Positions 1 to 9,595 of a stretch of DNA of 64,000 nt are shown here, piece after piece (positions within the stretch are counted from its first letter, which is position 1; every line of letters begins with the position of its first letter). Made by a program: the position numbers and the translations under genes. Origin of the DNA: CAUZIZ01 sp965218775. GTDB taxonomy: Bacteria > Acidobacteriota > UBA6911 > RPQK01 > JAJDTT01. The notes under the pieces were generated by a model. The model was given only the letters and a program-made list of their open reading frames with translations. It made no database searches and was not told where the DNA came from. The stretch covers positions 1,426,001 to 1,490,000 of the forward strand of contig CBDCLS010000005.1 in NCBI GenBank assembly GCA_965218775.1, in the 5' to 3' direction.

Positions 1-2
1 AC

Positions 3-2060
3 GATCCCTTTACCCAGGAAGAGTATTACCGGATGTTCGCCTTCTTCAACGGCACCATGGACGAGAACAACCGGGTAAAGAAAATCCGTCCCAAACATGC
101 CACCCTCACGCTGGCGCCCCCCGACTACCTGAAGCCGCAGCGATCCAGCGTAGAGCAGGAGGTCATCCAGCTGAAGGCAGCCCTGAAACGCACCACTCCG
201 GAGCTGACGGCCGCCCAGGCCAAGTGGGAGGCTGAAAAAGGCGGCAACATCGTCTCTTGGAAACTGCTCGACGCCACGACCTACTTGTCTCTGGCGGACA
301 CTGATCTGACCAAGCTGGAGGACGGCTCCCTCCTGGCTGGAGGACCGACGCCGTCCAGGGATACGTATCTGGTTGCAGCCGAGACCGAGGTCCAGGGGAT
401 CACCGCCATCCGACTTGAAACACTGATACATCCCAGCCTGCCACACGGTGGATCCAGTAGGAGCCCCGACGGAGAGTTCCTACTCAGTGGTTTCGAGGTC
501 AGTGCCGAACCCCTCCAAGGATCGGGCTCACCGACAGGCATCCGTTTTGACACGGCCGCCGCCGAGTACGAGAAGGGGGGAGGCTGCGGGGAATTCGACG
601 TTCGCCGGACCTTGGATGGAGCTTCCAGTACGGGCTGGTCTATCGCGGGTAACCAGGACAAGCTGAGAGTAGATCGTCAAGCGATCTTCCTTCCGGAGAC
701 CCCCATCGGATTCGCAGGAGGGACTCGCCTCACCTTTCGGATCCGACACGAAGGGAAGACTCCACAGCAGATCATTGGTCGATTCCGCCTCTCCCTGACG
801 CAGGAGGAGAATCCTGCACGAAACGTCAAGCTCCCAACCTGGGTTGAGAAAGAGCTTCTGGTTCCCCGCGAGCGGAAAACCGAGGAGCAGAAAAAGGCCC
901 TGGCAGAGTACTACCGATCCATCGCACCCCTGCTGGAGCCGGTCCGATCTCGACTGTCCGAGCTGCTGACGTTCTGGGATCAGCTCACGTCGCCCAAGAG
1001 TCTGGTGATGAAGGAGTTGGATAAACCGCGAAAAACCCACATCTTCGTCAAGGGCAGCTTTCTCAATCCGGGTAAGGAAGTCCAACCAGGAGTACCGGCG
1101 GTTCTTCATCCGCTGGCTCCAGAGGAGGGCCGGCCCAATCGTCTCAGCCTCGCTCGCTGGCTCGTATCTCCTGAGAATCCCTTGGTGGGCAGGGTCACCA
1201 TGAATCGCTTCTGGAATCACCACTTCGGGCGGCCTCTGGTGAAGACAGCCGAGGATCTGGGCACCCAGGGGGCTGAAGCCAGTCATCCCTTGCTGCTCGA
1301 CTGGCTCGCCACCGAGTTCGCGAGACAGGACTGGTCGATGAAGGCGATGCACCGTCTGATGGTCACCTCAGCCACCTATCGACAGGACACTCGCGTGACA
1401 CCCGAGCTTCTCGAGAAAGATCCCTACAACCGATTCTACGCCCGAGGGCCTCGGCTCCGCATGGACGCAGAGATGATCCGGGACAACACCTTGAGCATCG
1501 CGGGGCTGCTGAGCCTGCGAATGTATGGGCCCAGTGTCTTCCCTCCGCAACCGGACGGTCTCTGGGACAACCTCTACGTCCCCGATACCTGGGTTACCGG
1601 GGAGGGCGAGGATCGCTATCGAAGGGGCCTCTACACCTTCTTAAAGCGCATCCGGCCCTTCCCCTTCTACGCCAACTTCGACGCTCCCAGCCGGGAGACC
1701 ACCTGCGTGTCTCGGACCCGATCCAATACGCCACTGCAGGCGCTGAACCTCATGAATGATGAGATGTTTTTGGAGGCGGCGCGAGGACTGGCCAGGCGTA
1801 TGGTTTCGGAAGCAGGTCCTGAGGTGGAGAAGAAGATCACTCACGGCTTTCGTCTCAGCCTGGGACGGCGTCCTCAGCAGGAGGAGGTGGCAGAGTTGAC
1901 CTCGCTCTTCCGCGATCAGCTGGGACACCTCCGCTCTCAAACCACAGACCCAGTGGTCGGTAGCGCCGCGGGCGCTGAGACCACGACCAGGGAAATCGTC
2001 GCCTGGACCTCCGTGGCCCAGGTTCTGCTGAACCTGGACGAGACCATCTCCCGGCCCTGA
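3..2060 (+). CDS. DUF1549/DUF1553 (PSD1-type) protein, 5' truncated by window edge
   Basis: The reading frame is open from base 3 and continues off the left edge, reading DPFTQEEYYRMFAFFN before the first internal Met, so the true start lies outside the window. The visible 686 residues hold the end of DUF1549 and a complete DUF1553 with typical blocks: RWLVSPENPLVGRVTMNRFW, HPLLLDWLATEF, and SRTRSNTPLQALNLMND near the C-terminus. The family is exported and usually carries an N-terminal cytochrome c-like domain, which cannot be seen here. Its biochemical role is not established. It lies 17 bp before a DUF1501 gene on the same strand, the standard partner, so the two are probably one operon. 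No frameshift is visible. Confidence 0.9.
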   Translation, partial: DPFTQEEYYRMFAFFNGTMDENNRVKKIRPKHATLTLAPPDYLKPQRSSVEQEVIQLKAALKRTTPELTAAQAKWEAEKGGNIVSWKLLDATTYLSLADTDLTKLEDGSLLAGGPTPSRDTYLVAAETEVQGITAIRLETLIHPSLPHGGSSRSPDGEFLLSGFEVSAEPLQGSGSPTGIRFDTAAAEYEKGGGCGEFDVRRTLDGASSTGWSIAGNQDKLRVDRQAIFLPETPIGFAGGTRLTFRIRHEGKTPQQIIGRFRLSLTQEENPARNVKLPTWVEKELLVPRERKTEEQKKALAEYYRSIAPLLEPVRSRLSELLTFWDQLTSPKSLVMKELDKPRKTHIFVKGSFLNPGKEVQPGVPAVLHPLAPEEGRPNRLSLARWLVSPENPLVGRVTMNRFWNHHFGRPLVKTAEDLGTQGAEASHPLLLDWLATEFARQDWSMKAMHRLMVTSATYRQDTRVTPELLEKDPYNRFYARGPRLRMDAEMIRDNTLSIAGLLSLRMYGPSVFPPQPDGLWDNLYVPDTWVTGEGEDRYRRGLYTFLKRIRPFPFYANFDAPSRETTCVSRTRSNTPLQALNLMNDEMFLEAARGLARRMVSEAGPEVEKKITHGFRLSLGRRPQQEEVAELTSLFRDQLGHLRSQTTDPVVGSAAGAETTTREIVAWTSVAQVLLNLDETISRP

Positions 2061-2077
2061 AGTTCGAGGAAACAGCC

Positions 2078-3529
2078 ATGAACCGCAAAACAGAGGTCCT
2101 GAAAGCCATCACCCGCCGCCACTTCTTCTTCCACGGCGGCATGAGTATCGGATCCGTCGCCCTGGCGGGACTGATGGACCAGAATCTCTTTTCCGCCCCA
2201 TCGCTGGGCTCAAAGAATCCTCTGGCAGCCAAGCCTTCCCACTTCGCACCCAAGGCCAAGAACATCATTTTCCTCTTCATGTCGGGCGGACCTTCCCAGA
2301 TCGACCTGTTCGAAGACAAGCCCAAGCTGAACCAGCTGGACGGCCAGGAGGTTCCTGAAGGAACGCTGGCGGGAAAGCGTTTTGCCTTTCTCCGCGGCAC
2401 GCCCCAGATTCTGGGCTCCCCCTATTCCTACAAGCGCCATGGGAACTCGGGTGCCGCGATCTCCGAGCTGTTGCCCCATCTGGCTGAAGTGGCGGACGAC
2501 ATCGCCATTGTCAAGTCTCTGCACGCCGAGCAGTTCAATCACGCTCCGGCTCAGCTCTTCATGAACACGGGCCACCAGCTCATCGGGCGCCCCAGCATGG
2601 GGTCTTGGCTGACCTATGGCCTGGGCAGTGAAAACGTCGATCTTCCCGGTTTCGTGGTACTGCAGTCGGGTCCTGTCCAGGTTTTCGCTGGCAATTCTTG
2701 TTGGGGTGGGGGCTTCCTGCCCACCCTCTACCAGGGGGTCGAATTTCGGTCCCAGGGTGATCCGGTGCTGTTCGTGTCCGATCCCGAGTGGATGAGCCGG
2801 CAGATGCGGCGGCGCTCCCTGGACAGTTTGAAGAGGCTAAACCAGAAGCGCTACGAAGCGGTGGGAGATCCGGAGATCCAGACGCGAATCGCCTCCTACG
2901 AGCTTGCCTACAGGATGCAGACTAGCGTCCCGGAGCTGATGGAGATCGAGCAGGAGCCGGAACACATCCAGAAGCTGTACGGGATCGAGCCGGGCAAGGT
3001 GTCCTTCGCCAACAACTGCCTGCTGGCCCGGCGGCTGGTGGAGCGGGGTGTCCGCTTCGTTCAGCTCTACCATCACGGATGGGACCATCACGGCCAGGTG
3101 GCGATGGGGTCCATCACCCATGACGCCGGATTGAAGACGCGCTGCATGGAAACCGACCAGGCTGCCGCCGCCCTCCTGAAGGATCTGAAGGATCGGGGTA
3201 TGCTGGACGAAACCCTGGTGGTGTGGGGTGGCGAGTTCGGACGCACCCCCATGAACGAACACCCGGGGAAATATCCCGGCCGAGACCATCACCCCTACGC
3301 CTTCACCATGTGGCTGGCCGGAGGCGGTATCAAGCCCGGGATCACCGTCGGGGAGACGGACGAGCTCGGCTACGAGATCGTGGAGGATCCCATCCACGTC
3401 CACGACCTGCACGCCACTGTGCTGCACCTGATGGGGTTGGACCATACCCGCCTTGTCTACCGGTTTCAGGGACGGGAATTCCGTCTCACTGACGTGAGCG
3501 GGAAGGTGGTGGAGAAGCTGTTGGCCTAG
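2078..3529 (+). CDS. DUF1501 family exported protein
   Basis: This 483-residue protein belongs to the DUF1501 family, an alkaline-phosphatase/sulfatase-like fold of unknown substrate. The N-terminus has a twin-arginine-like signal (TRRHFFFHGG at about residue 13, then a hydrophobic stretch), implying export of a folded protein. Family landmarks are FLFMSGGPSQIDLFEDKP, ARRLVERGVRFVQLYHHGWD, VVWGGEFGRTPMNEH and GRDHHPYAFTMWLAGGG. It follows the DUF1553 gene by 17 bp. Two other DUF1501 genes occur in this window (32957-34450 and 55576-57030), each beside a DUF1549/DUF1553 gene. The family assignment is secure; the function is unknown. Confidence 0.93.
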   Translation: MNRKTEVLKAITRRHFFFHGGMSIGSVALAGLMDQNLFSAPSLGSKNPLAAKPSHFAPKAKNIIFLFMSGGPSQIDLFEDKPKLNQLDGQEVPEGTLAGKRFAFLRGTPQILGSPYSYKRHGNSGAAISELLPHLAEVADDIAIVKSLHAEQFNHAPAQLFMNTGHQLIGRPSMGSWLTYGLGSENVDLPGFVVLQSGPVQVFAGNSCWGGGFLPTLYQGVEFRSQGDPVLFVSDPEWMSRQMRRRSLDSLKRLNQKRYEAVGDPEIQTRIASYELAYRMQTSVPELMEIEQEPEHIQKLYGIEPGKVSFANNCLLARRLVERGVRFVQLYHHGWDHHGQVAMGSITHDAGLKTRCMETDQAAAALLKDLKDRGMLDETLVVWGGEFGRTPMNEHPGKYPGRDHHPYAFTMWLAGGGIKPGITVGETDELGYEIVEDPIHVHDLHATVLHLMGLDHTRLVYRFQGREFRLTDVSGKVVEKLLA

Positions 3530-3620
3530 GCCAGACATCAGAACCCTTCCCCAAGCTGGAACTTGAATAGTGAGCAGTGAGCAGTACCGGAAACAGCCAC
3601 AGCCAACAGTGTCGCGAACG

Positions 3621-3765
3621 GGTGGACTGCCATATTACGAAGCCAAGCCCGGCAGAGCCGCCAACGACTTGACTTGTCTGCAATATGAGGCCAAGTTCCG
3701 AGGAGAGAGCCGGACATCAGCAAAATCGCTGCTAACCCCGACTGAAGTTTCACTCTCCAATGAGG
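3621..3765 (+). repeat. Intergenic repeat R2, copy a
   Basis: This is about 145 bp in the convergent gap between the DUF1501 gene and hyuB. It aligns by eye with 17081-17226 over its whole length and, in reverse, with 25017-25100, 32827-32940 and 40584-40620. The shared core is CCGAGGAGAGAGCCGGACA, followed by CAGCAA and a tail GAAGTTTC that also ends R1 elements. No coding potential is evident. R1 copy a begins 41 bp downstream. Confidence 0.75.
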
Positions 3766-3806
3766 CCATCGCTGCTGGGAACTAAGCTGAAACTTGATTT
3801 GCAGAA

Positions 3807-3882
3807 GTAGCTTTGGCCTCCAGGCCGAAGTCTTATTCTTCTGAGCCTTTGGCTCGGACGGCGGCCTGGAGGCCACCGCTAC
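3807..3882 (+). repeat. Intergenic palindromic repeat R1, copy a
   Basis: This 76 bp element has imperfect inverted arms: GTAGCTTTGGCCTCCAGGCC at the left and the complement of GTAGCGGTGGCCTCCAGGCC at the right. A central GAGCC-TTT-GGCTC hairpin lies between them. The sequence is near-identical at 9422-9497 and 27741-27816 and is present in inverse orientation elsewhere. It could fold into a cruciform or a strong RNA hairpin between convergent genes. Confidence 0.85.
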
Positions 3883-3927
3883 GCCGGACCCGAAGTTTCG
3901 TTCTCGAATGGGGCAACACCGCTCATC

Positions 3928-5655
3928 CTACTCCCCCGATAGCCGCTGGCGTCTTAAAGCCTTGGTGGCCTCTCGGTCCACCGCTCCCGATTCCCGGTCC
4001 AGCACGACTCCATAGTCATCCCGAGCCGCCTGGACCGAGACCTTCTCGTTTTTTACATCTCTGGCTACGACGTCGGGTTCGCGCTGCAGGGGATCGCCCC
4101 AGCCTCCACCTCCTGCTTGCCGGTGATGGAGACTTTCACCGACTTTCATGGTGGTCGAGATCATGATGGGCAGCACTTCTTCTCCGTCCGCATGCTGCAA
4201 CACGCTGATGGATCCCTTGGCCGGCCTGCCTGAGCTGAGTCCATAGGGGGGATGGTCGCGACGATCCGAGCGAATGGCCAGGTGGGTTTCGCCCTCCAGC
4301 AGTTCCCATTCTCTCTCGACCGCCAGTCCACCACGATATTTTCCGGCCCCACCTGAGTCGCCAACCAGGCCATAGCGTTTGATGCGCAAAGCATATTCGG
4401 CCTCGGCTTGCTCGATGGGGATGTTACTGGCCACGTTGATGGGATTGCACAACCCGTCGTTGGCATCGCGGTCGGGTCGGCCGCCCCAGGTCCCGGTGAG
4501 CAGCTCGTAGTAGACATAGGGAGAGCCGTCCCGGCGTTTCCCGCCGATAACCACCAGCGTATTGCCACCCTCACCGGCGGCGAGAATGCGGTCCGGAAGC
4601 AGAGCCGCCAGGGCACCGAAGACGGTGTCAACCGTGCGAAAACCGGTGACGCCGCGCATCGAGGAGGCGCCCGGCATCACCACGTTCACCAAGCTTCCGG
4701 GCTCGGTGATGACGCGAAGTGGACGGAACATTCCAGCGGTATTGGGAAGATCCTGGCGCATGGCACAACGCACACACACCGCCACTGCGCCGATGGTGAA
4801 GGAAAGAGTGCTGTTCAGGGCCCCCCGAACCTGGGGATCGGTACCGGTGAAGTCTGCCGTCAGCGTGTCTCCCTCGATGGTGACTCGCACCTCTAGACGA
4901 ACCCTGGGCCCACCCACCCCGTCGCTGTCCATATAATCTACGAAGCGACTACTGCCATCGGGCCAGGAAGCGATCTCGGCTCGCATCAGGCGCTCGGTGT
5001 AGGCAATCAGATCGGCGGCGCAATCGGCGAAGGTCTGCGGATCATAACGCCGAATGAGTTGGTGGATCGAGCGCTCCCCGATGTTGCAAGCAGCAACCTG
5101 CGCTCTGAGATCTCCCAGGGTGAACTCGGGTACCCGCACATTGGTCCGGATCAGCTCATGGATGGCCACATCCGGCTCACCACGATGATAGAACTTGAGC
5201 CAGGGGATGCGGAGTCCTTCCTGGAAAATCTCGGTGTTGTCGCAGGCCGAGCTTCCCGGCAATCTGCCTCCCAGATCGAGATGATGGGCAGTCGTCACCG
5301 AGAAAGAGACGCGGTTCCCTTCCCAGAAGATAGGCTTGACGATGTAGATATCGGGAATGTGCATCCCCCCGCCGAAGGGATCGTTCATGATGAAGACGTC
5401 TCCCGGCTCCATGGAGTCGCCGAATTTCTCCAGGAGAGTCTCCATCGCGTAGGGGACAGATCCAAGGTGGAGGGGAATGGTCACGCCCTGTGCAATCATG
5501 TTCCCGTCTGCGTCACACAGCGAAGTGGAGTAGTCCAGGCAGTCACGTACGATGGTGGAATAGGCAGTTCGATAAAGGGCTAGAGACATTTCGTCCGCTG
5601 CCGACGAAAGTGCGTTCTGCATGATCTCGCGTGTGATCGGATCGATCTCAGACAT
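3928..5655 (-). CDS. hyuB: Hydantoinase B / 5-oxoprolinase beta-type subunit
   Basis: This 575-residue protein is a HyuB-family subunit, of the type that with HyuA hydrolyses N-methylhydantoins, hydantoins or 5-oxoproline using ATP, or forms acetone-carboxylase-like complexes. Typical motifs are DPITREIMQNALSSAADEMS at the N-terminus, GDVFIMNDPFGGGMHIPDI near residue 90, and GGAGKYRGGLAVEREWELLE and RQAGGGGWGDPLQREP toward the C-terminus. It overlaps the end of hyuA by 8 bp, so translation is probably coupled. The true substrate cannot be read from the sequence. Its length is normal for the family and no disruption is seen. Confidence 0.93.
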   Translation of the reverse strand: MSEIDPITREIMQNALSSAADEMSLALYRTAYSTIVRDCLDYSTSLCDADGNMIAQGVTIPLHLGSVPYAMETLLEKFGDSMEPGDVFIMNDPFGGGMHIPDIYIVKPIFWEGNRVSFSVTTAHHLDLGGRLPGSSACDNTEIFQEGLRIPWLKFYHRGEPDVAIHELIRTNVRVPEFTLGDLRAQVAACNIGERSIHQLIRRYDPQTFADCAADLIAYTERLMRAEIASWPDGSSRFVDYMDSDGVGGPRVRLEVRVTIEGDTLTADFTGTDPQVRGALNSTLSFTIGAVAVCVRCAMRQDLPNTAGMFRPLRVITEPGSLVNVVMPGASSMRGVTGFRTVDTVFGALAALLPDRILAAGEGGNTLVVIGGKRRDGSPYVYYELLTGTWGGRPDRDANDGLCNPINVASNIPIEQAEAEYALRIKRYGLVGDSGGAGKYRGGLAVEREWELLEGETHLAIRSDRRDHPPYGLSSGRPAKGSISVLQHADGEEVLPIMISTTMKVGESLHHRQAGGGGWGDPLQREPDVVARDVKNEKVSVQAARDDYGVVLDRESGAVDREATKALRRQRLSGE

Positions 5656-7741
5656 CCGCTAACTCCATGACGACATTTCCCGCCTCATCCACCTGGGCGG
5701 TGGCGTCAGGCGGAACCACGATAGTCGAATCGTACTCATCGATGAGCAGTGGCCCCTGCCTGGGCTCAGCAAGCTGCGTCCGTGCCAGAACGGGGGTATC
5801 CATCACCTCTCCCGAAAAACACGCATCCCTGGTGAGTCCAGCCTTCTCCGGATAGGGAGCCGGTTTGAGCACTTGATCTCGCGACGGCGCGCCGGCTCTG
5901 CCGATCAGGCGGACGGCAACCACTTCGATCGGATTGTCAGGATCCGATCCGTGGCCGTAGAGCTGTTGGTGCTCCTCTTGAAAGGCGAAGCAGAGTCGGG
6001 CAACGGCGGCATCATCGATCTGCTCTTCGACAATCTCGAGCCGGATTTCCGAGGTTTGCCCCTTGAAGCGAACATCGCAGTGGCACTGCAGCTGTACCTC
6101 TTCGGCCTCAAAGCCCTCTCGACCAAACTGATCGAGCATGCCCCGGGCCATCTCGGCTCTGATATCCTGCAGACCCGCTGCCGTCAATCGACTACCCGAG
6201 AGAAGGCAGCTGCGAACGTCATGGTGCTCGATGCCGGAGCATAGCAACCCCAAAGCACTGAACAGACCGGGCAGAGGAGGCACAATCACCTGACTGATCC
6301 CCAATTCACGAGCCAGACCCGCGGCGTGGATCGGTCCGGAGCCACCGAAAGCCATGAGAGTGAAGCTGCGCGGATCGCGCCCGCGCTCCGTGGACACCGC
6401 CCGCAGGGCTCTCATAGTGCGAGCATTGCCGATCTGATGAATCCCCTCCGCGGCCTGTACGACACTCATACCCAAAGGTTCTGCGATGGCTTTGACAATG
6501 GCCTTCTCTGCGGCCGTCGGATCGATGGTGACCTCACCATCCGCCAGTTCCCCCGGGCGAATGTATCCGAGCACTACGTTGGCGTCGGTGAGCGTGGGTT
6601 CAGTGCCTCCACGCTGATAGCACACAGGCCCAGGCACGGCGCCGGCGCTTCGGGGTCCGACGCGGAGACCGCCCGCCGGGTCCAGGTAGGCAATGCTGCC
6701 GCCACCGGCTCCTACTTCACCGATGTCGATGCTGGGAGCCCGGATCAGCTCGCCTCCACCGCCGACGAGTCGATTGCCCACCGACAGTGAGGAACCCACT
6801 TCGTACTCCGAGCTGTAGTCGATCCGGCCCCCCTCAATCATCGAGGACTTGGCCGTCGTGCCGCCCATATCCAGCGTGATTAGGTTCTCGATACTCAGGC
6901 GACCCCCGACAAAGGCAGCAGCCAGTACCCCGGCAGCGGGACCCGACTCCAACATGAACACTGGACGCCGTGCGGCATCGTCCTCTGGGGTCAAACCGCC
7001 CGCGGACTGCATGATGAGCAGTGGGGCATCGATTCCCTGCTGGCGCAATCCATCGCGTAGCGCCTGGAGGTAGCCCTCCATGGTGGGACGGACGTAGGCG
7101 TTGACTACCGTAGTAGCCGTCCGTTCGTATTCCTTCCGCTCCGGTAGAACCTGATGTGAAAGGGAAATAGGGATCCCCGGGAACTGCTCGCGGAGAAACT
7201 CGCCCACCGCAATCTCGTGTTGAGGAAAGGCATAGGAGTGGATAAAAGCCACGGCAATCGATTCGACCGACTCCGCCTCGATCCTCTCCTTGATGCTCCA
7301 CAGATCGTCCTCCTCCAGGGGTATCAGCACCTCACCGTCGACCGCGATTCGCTCCGATACTTCAAATCTCAGGTACCGCTCTACCAGCACCGCCGGCTTG
7401 TCGAAGAACAGGTCATAGATCTGGGGAGCCCGGATGCGGCGCAATTCCAGGACATCCCTGAAACCCTTGGTGGTAACCAACGCCGTCTTGGCACCTCGGT
7501 GCTCCAGAACCGCATTGGTAGCCACCGTGGTGCCGTGGGCGAACTGCCCAACGGCAGCGCCGGGAGACTGTGCTTGAATCAACAAGCGGGTAGTAGCATC
7601 GACGACAGCCCGGTCGAAGTTGGGTGGAGTCGACGGGAGCTTGTGGGTCCAGAGGTTGCCATTACTATCGACCAGCAGCACATCCGTAAAGGTTCCGCCT
7701 ACATCAGCACCCACTCGAATGGGGTTCTCTGTTTGGTTCAT
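5648..7741 (-). CDS. hyuA: Hydantoinase A / 5-oxoprolinase alpha-type subunit
   Basis: This 697-residue protein is the ATP-binding partner of HyuB. An actin/hexokinase-like phosphate loop, RVGADVGGTFTDVLLVDSNG, starts near residue 8. The second lobe has NLITLDMGGTTAKSSMIEGG near residue 287 and a C-terminal GGSGPIHAAGLARELGI block. It is the first gene of a two-gene minus-strand operon with hyuB. The enzyme probably opens a cyclic amide (hydantoin or oxoproline type) in the cytoplasm. No dedicated transporter or regulator lies beside the pair. The family is certain, the substrate inferred only at class level. Confidence 0.93.
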   Translation of the reverse strand: MNQTENPIRVGADVGGTFTDVLLVDSNGNLWTHKLPSTPPNFDRAVVDATTRLLIQAQSPGAAVGQFAHGTTVATNAVLEHRGAKTALVTTKGFRDVLELRRIRAPQIYDLFFDKPAVLVERYLRFEVSERIAVDGEVLIPLEEDDLWSIKERIEAESVESIAVAFIHSYAFPQHEIAVGEFLREQFPGIPISLSHQVLPERKEYERTATTVVNAYVRPTMEGYLQALRDGLRQQGIDAPLLIMQSAGGLTPEDDAARRPVFMLESGPAAGVLAAAFVGGRLSIENLITLDMGGTTAKSSMIEGGRIDYSSEYEVGSSLSVGNRLVGGGGELIRAPSIDIGEVGAGGGSIAYLDPAGGLRVGPRSAGAVPGPVCYQRGGTEPTLTDANVVLGYIRPGELADGEVTIDPTAAEKAIVKAIAEPLGMSVVQAAEGIHQIGNARTMRALRAVSTERGRDPRSFTLMAFGGSGPIHAAGLARELGISQVIVPPLPGLFSALGLLCSGIEHHDVRSCLLSGSRLTAAGLQDIRAEMARGMLDQFGREGFEAEEVQLQCHCDVRFKGQTSEIRLEIVEEQIDDAAVARLCFAFQEEHQQLYGHGSDPDNPIEVVAVRLIGRAGAPSRDQVLKPAPYPEKAGLTRDACFSGEVMDTPVLARTQLAEPRQGPLLIDEYDSTIVVPPDATAQVDEAGNVVMELADV

Positions 7742-8060
7742 CGTGGAATGACGGGCAAGGTTATATGCGATGGGTATTGGGGGTCGTGATGGATCGTCTG
7801 CTCCGCAACGGGGATCTTCAGGTCTAGTCGGACGCGCATGTTGGTTCTCCCAGCGCCTGACCCTTTAGAGCGTTTTCCGAACCTGCGAGATGATACCACG
7901 AGCCCGTGGGAAAGAGGACGGCTCAGATAGACGTGAAAAGTGCCCTGCTCCCTCTGCTGGGCTTTGCACTTAGACGCCGGATTGACGGTATCAGATGGGT
8001 GGACTATCGTGTCTCTAAGGTCTCTGATTCACGGAGCCCAAACCAAGAAAGGACTATGTG
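7742..8060. other. Divergent intergenic region, nothing recognised
   Basis: These roughly 320 bases separate hyuA (minus) from an exported oxidoreductase gene (plus) and should contain both promoters. I see no convincing sigma-70 box pair, palindromic operator or RNA gene, and none of the R1/R2/R3 repeats. The only clear signal is the ribosome binding site AGAAAGGA at 8047-8053 before the plus-strand gene. Confidence 0.5.
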
Positions 8061-9371
8061 ATGGCGAATCTCAAGCGCCGCGAGTTTCTGAAGGGCACGA
8101 CACTGGCTGCTGGAGCCGCGTCTCTGGTGGGCCCTGCCACCTGGGCCGGGGCCAACGACCGCATCAACGTGGCCGTCATCGGCATGGGCGGTCGCGGTGG
8201 CAGCGTCATGAAGACGGTGGATGCCCTAGACCGGGTCCAGGTGGTGACCGTCTGCGATCCTGACCAGAATCGGAGGGAGAAATGGGCCGCCGAGTTGGAA
8301 ACCCTGACGGGACGAAGACCCAAGACCGAGGTGGATCTGCGGCGGATCATGGAAGATCCTGAGATCGATGCGGTGATCATGACCTGTTGCAATCACTGGC
8401 ACGCCCCGGCCGGAATCTGGGCCTGCCAGGCGGGTAAACATGCCTACGTCGAGAAACCGATCTCCCATAATCTCAAGGAAGGCCGGATGCTGGTCCAGGC
8501 GGCTCGCAAGTACCAACGCGTCGTCATGGGGGGGACCCAGCGGCGTTCGCATCCCAATTTCCGCAAGGCCATCGGCATGATCCACGACGGGATCGTTGGC
8601 GACATCTACATGACCCGCTGGCTGCTGCCTGGCCCCCGCGAGTCCATCGGCTTCAAGAAGCCTACATCGCCACCCGATTCGTTGGACTGGAACCTCTGGA
8701 GGGGACCCGCTGTGGAGCAGCCCTTCCACGAGAATCTGGTCCACTACAACTGGCATTGGTTCTGGGACTTCGGCGGCGGCGAAATGGGGAACAACGGGAG
8801 CCATTCGGTAGATGTCTGCCACTGGGCACTGGGCAAGTCCAAGGGGCTTCCCACCCGCATCGATGCCGTAGGGGGTCGGTTCGGCTACCGGGACCAGGCC
8901 CAGACTCCCAACACGCTGACTGTAACCCATCAGTACCCAGACGGCACCATTCTGGTGGGGGAGATCCGCGGTTACTACACCGGAGAACCCAGAAGCTGGC
9001 ACTTCTACGGAACTAAGGGACACCTGCGGATCCTCTCTGGCGGGAGCTTCGAAGTCTTCCTAGGGCGGAGCAAGAAGCCGGAGCCGGATCTGGGGAACCT
9101 GCCGCCGGTCGGCAAGATCCAGAAGGTTGACCGAATCCAGTTCAGCAACTTCTTCCAGGCCATCCGGGAAGGACGACCCGACATCCTCAACGCCGAGATC
9201 GAGGACATCCACCTCTCCAACGCCTTTTGCCACCTGGGCAACATCTCCTACCGGCTGGGGAGAGAGCTAAGGTTTGACCCGGAGACAGAGACTTTTCCCG
9301 GAGACAAGGAAGCCAACGAGCTGCTGACGCGCCAGTACCATCGCGAGTTCCAGCTGCCGGAGAAGGTGTGA
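8061..9371 (+). CDS. Tat-exported Gfo/Idh/MocA family oxidoreductase
   Basis: This protein of about 436 residues is an NAD(P)-dependent sugar or inositol-type oxidoreductase. A twin-arginine signal (KRREFLKGTTLAAGAASLVG) is followed by the Rossmann motif INVAVIGMGGRGG and the catalytic-site HAYVEKPISHN. ATG at 8061 is preferred. A GTG at 8058 is immediately upstream, and AGAAAGGA at 8047-8053 fits either. C-terminal blocks such as WHWFWDFGGGEMGNNGSHSV are typical of the Tat-exported clade common in Planctomycetes and Acidobacteria. The enzyme should act in the periplasm on a carbohydrate. It stands alone between divergent hyuA and convergent feoB. Confidence 0.9.
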   Translation: MANLKRREFLKGTTLAAGAASLVGPATWAGANDRINVAVIGMGGRGGSVMKTVDALDRVQVVTVCDPDQNRREKWAAELETLTGRRPKTEVDLRRIMEDPEIDAVIMTCCNHWHAPAGIWACQAGKHAYVEKPISHNLKEGRMLVQAARKYQRVVMGGTQRRSHPNFRKAIGMIHDGIVGDIYMTRWLLPGPRESIGFKKPTSPPDSLDWNLWRGPAVEQPFHENLVHYNWHWFWDFGGGEMGNNGSHSVDVCHWALGKSKGLPTRIDAVGGRFGYRDQAQTPNTLTVTHQYPDGTILVGEIRGYYTGEPRSWHFYGTKGHLRILSGGSFEVFLGRSKKPEPDLGNLPPVGKIQKVDRIQFSNFFQAIREGRPDILNAEIEDIHLSNAFCHLGNISYRLGRELRFDPETETFPGDKEANELLTRQYHREFQLPEKV

Positions 9372-9421
9372 GCATGCGGATGCGGAAGGGCGGAAAGACT
9401 GACCTGAACTCATTGGCGAAC

Positions 9422-9497
9422 GTAGCTTTGGCCTCCAGGCCGAAGTCTTATTCTTCTGAGCCTTTGGCTCGGACGGCGGCCTGGAGCCCACCGCTAC
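9422..9497 (+). repeat. Intergenic palindromic repeat R1, copy b
   Basis: This 76 bp copy is nearly identical to copy a, with the right arm slightly degraded (CTGGAGCCCACCGCTAC). It occupies the convergent gap between the oxidoreductase gene and feoB. The downstream tail, resembling GACCCAAAGTTTCCTTCT, matches the tail of the other R1 copies. Confidence 0.85.
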
Positions 9498-9595
9498 GCC
9501 AGACCCAAAGTTTCCTTCTGAATGATCCGGCTCGCAGTCGGTGGCGGCACTGACCTGAAACGTGATTTGCGGACCTAGGTTTGGTTAGAGCGTTA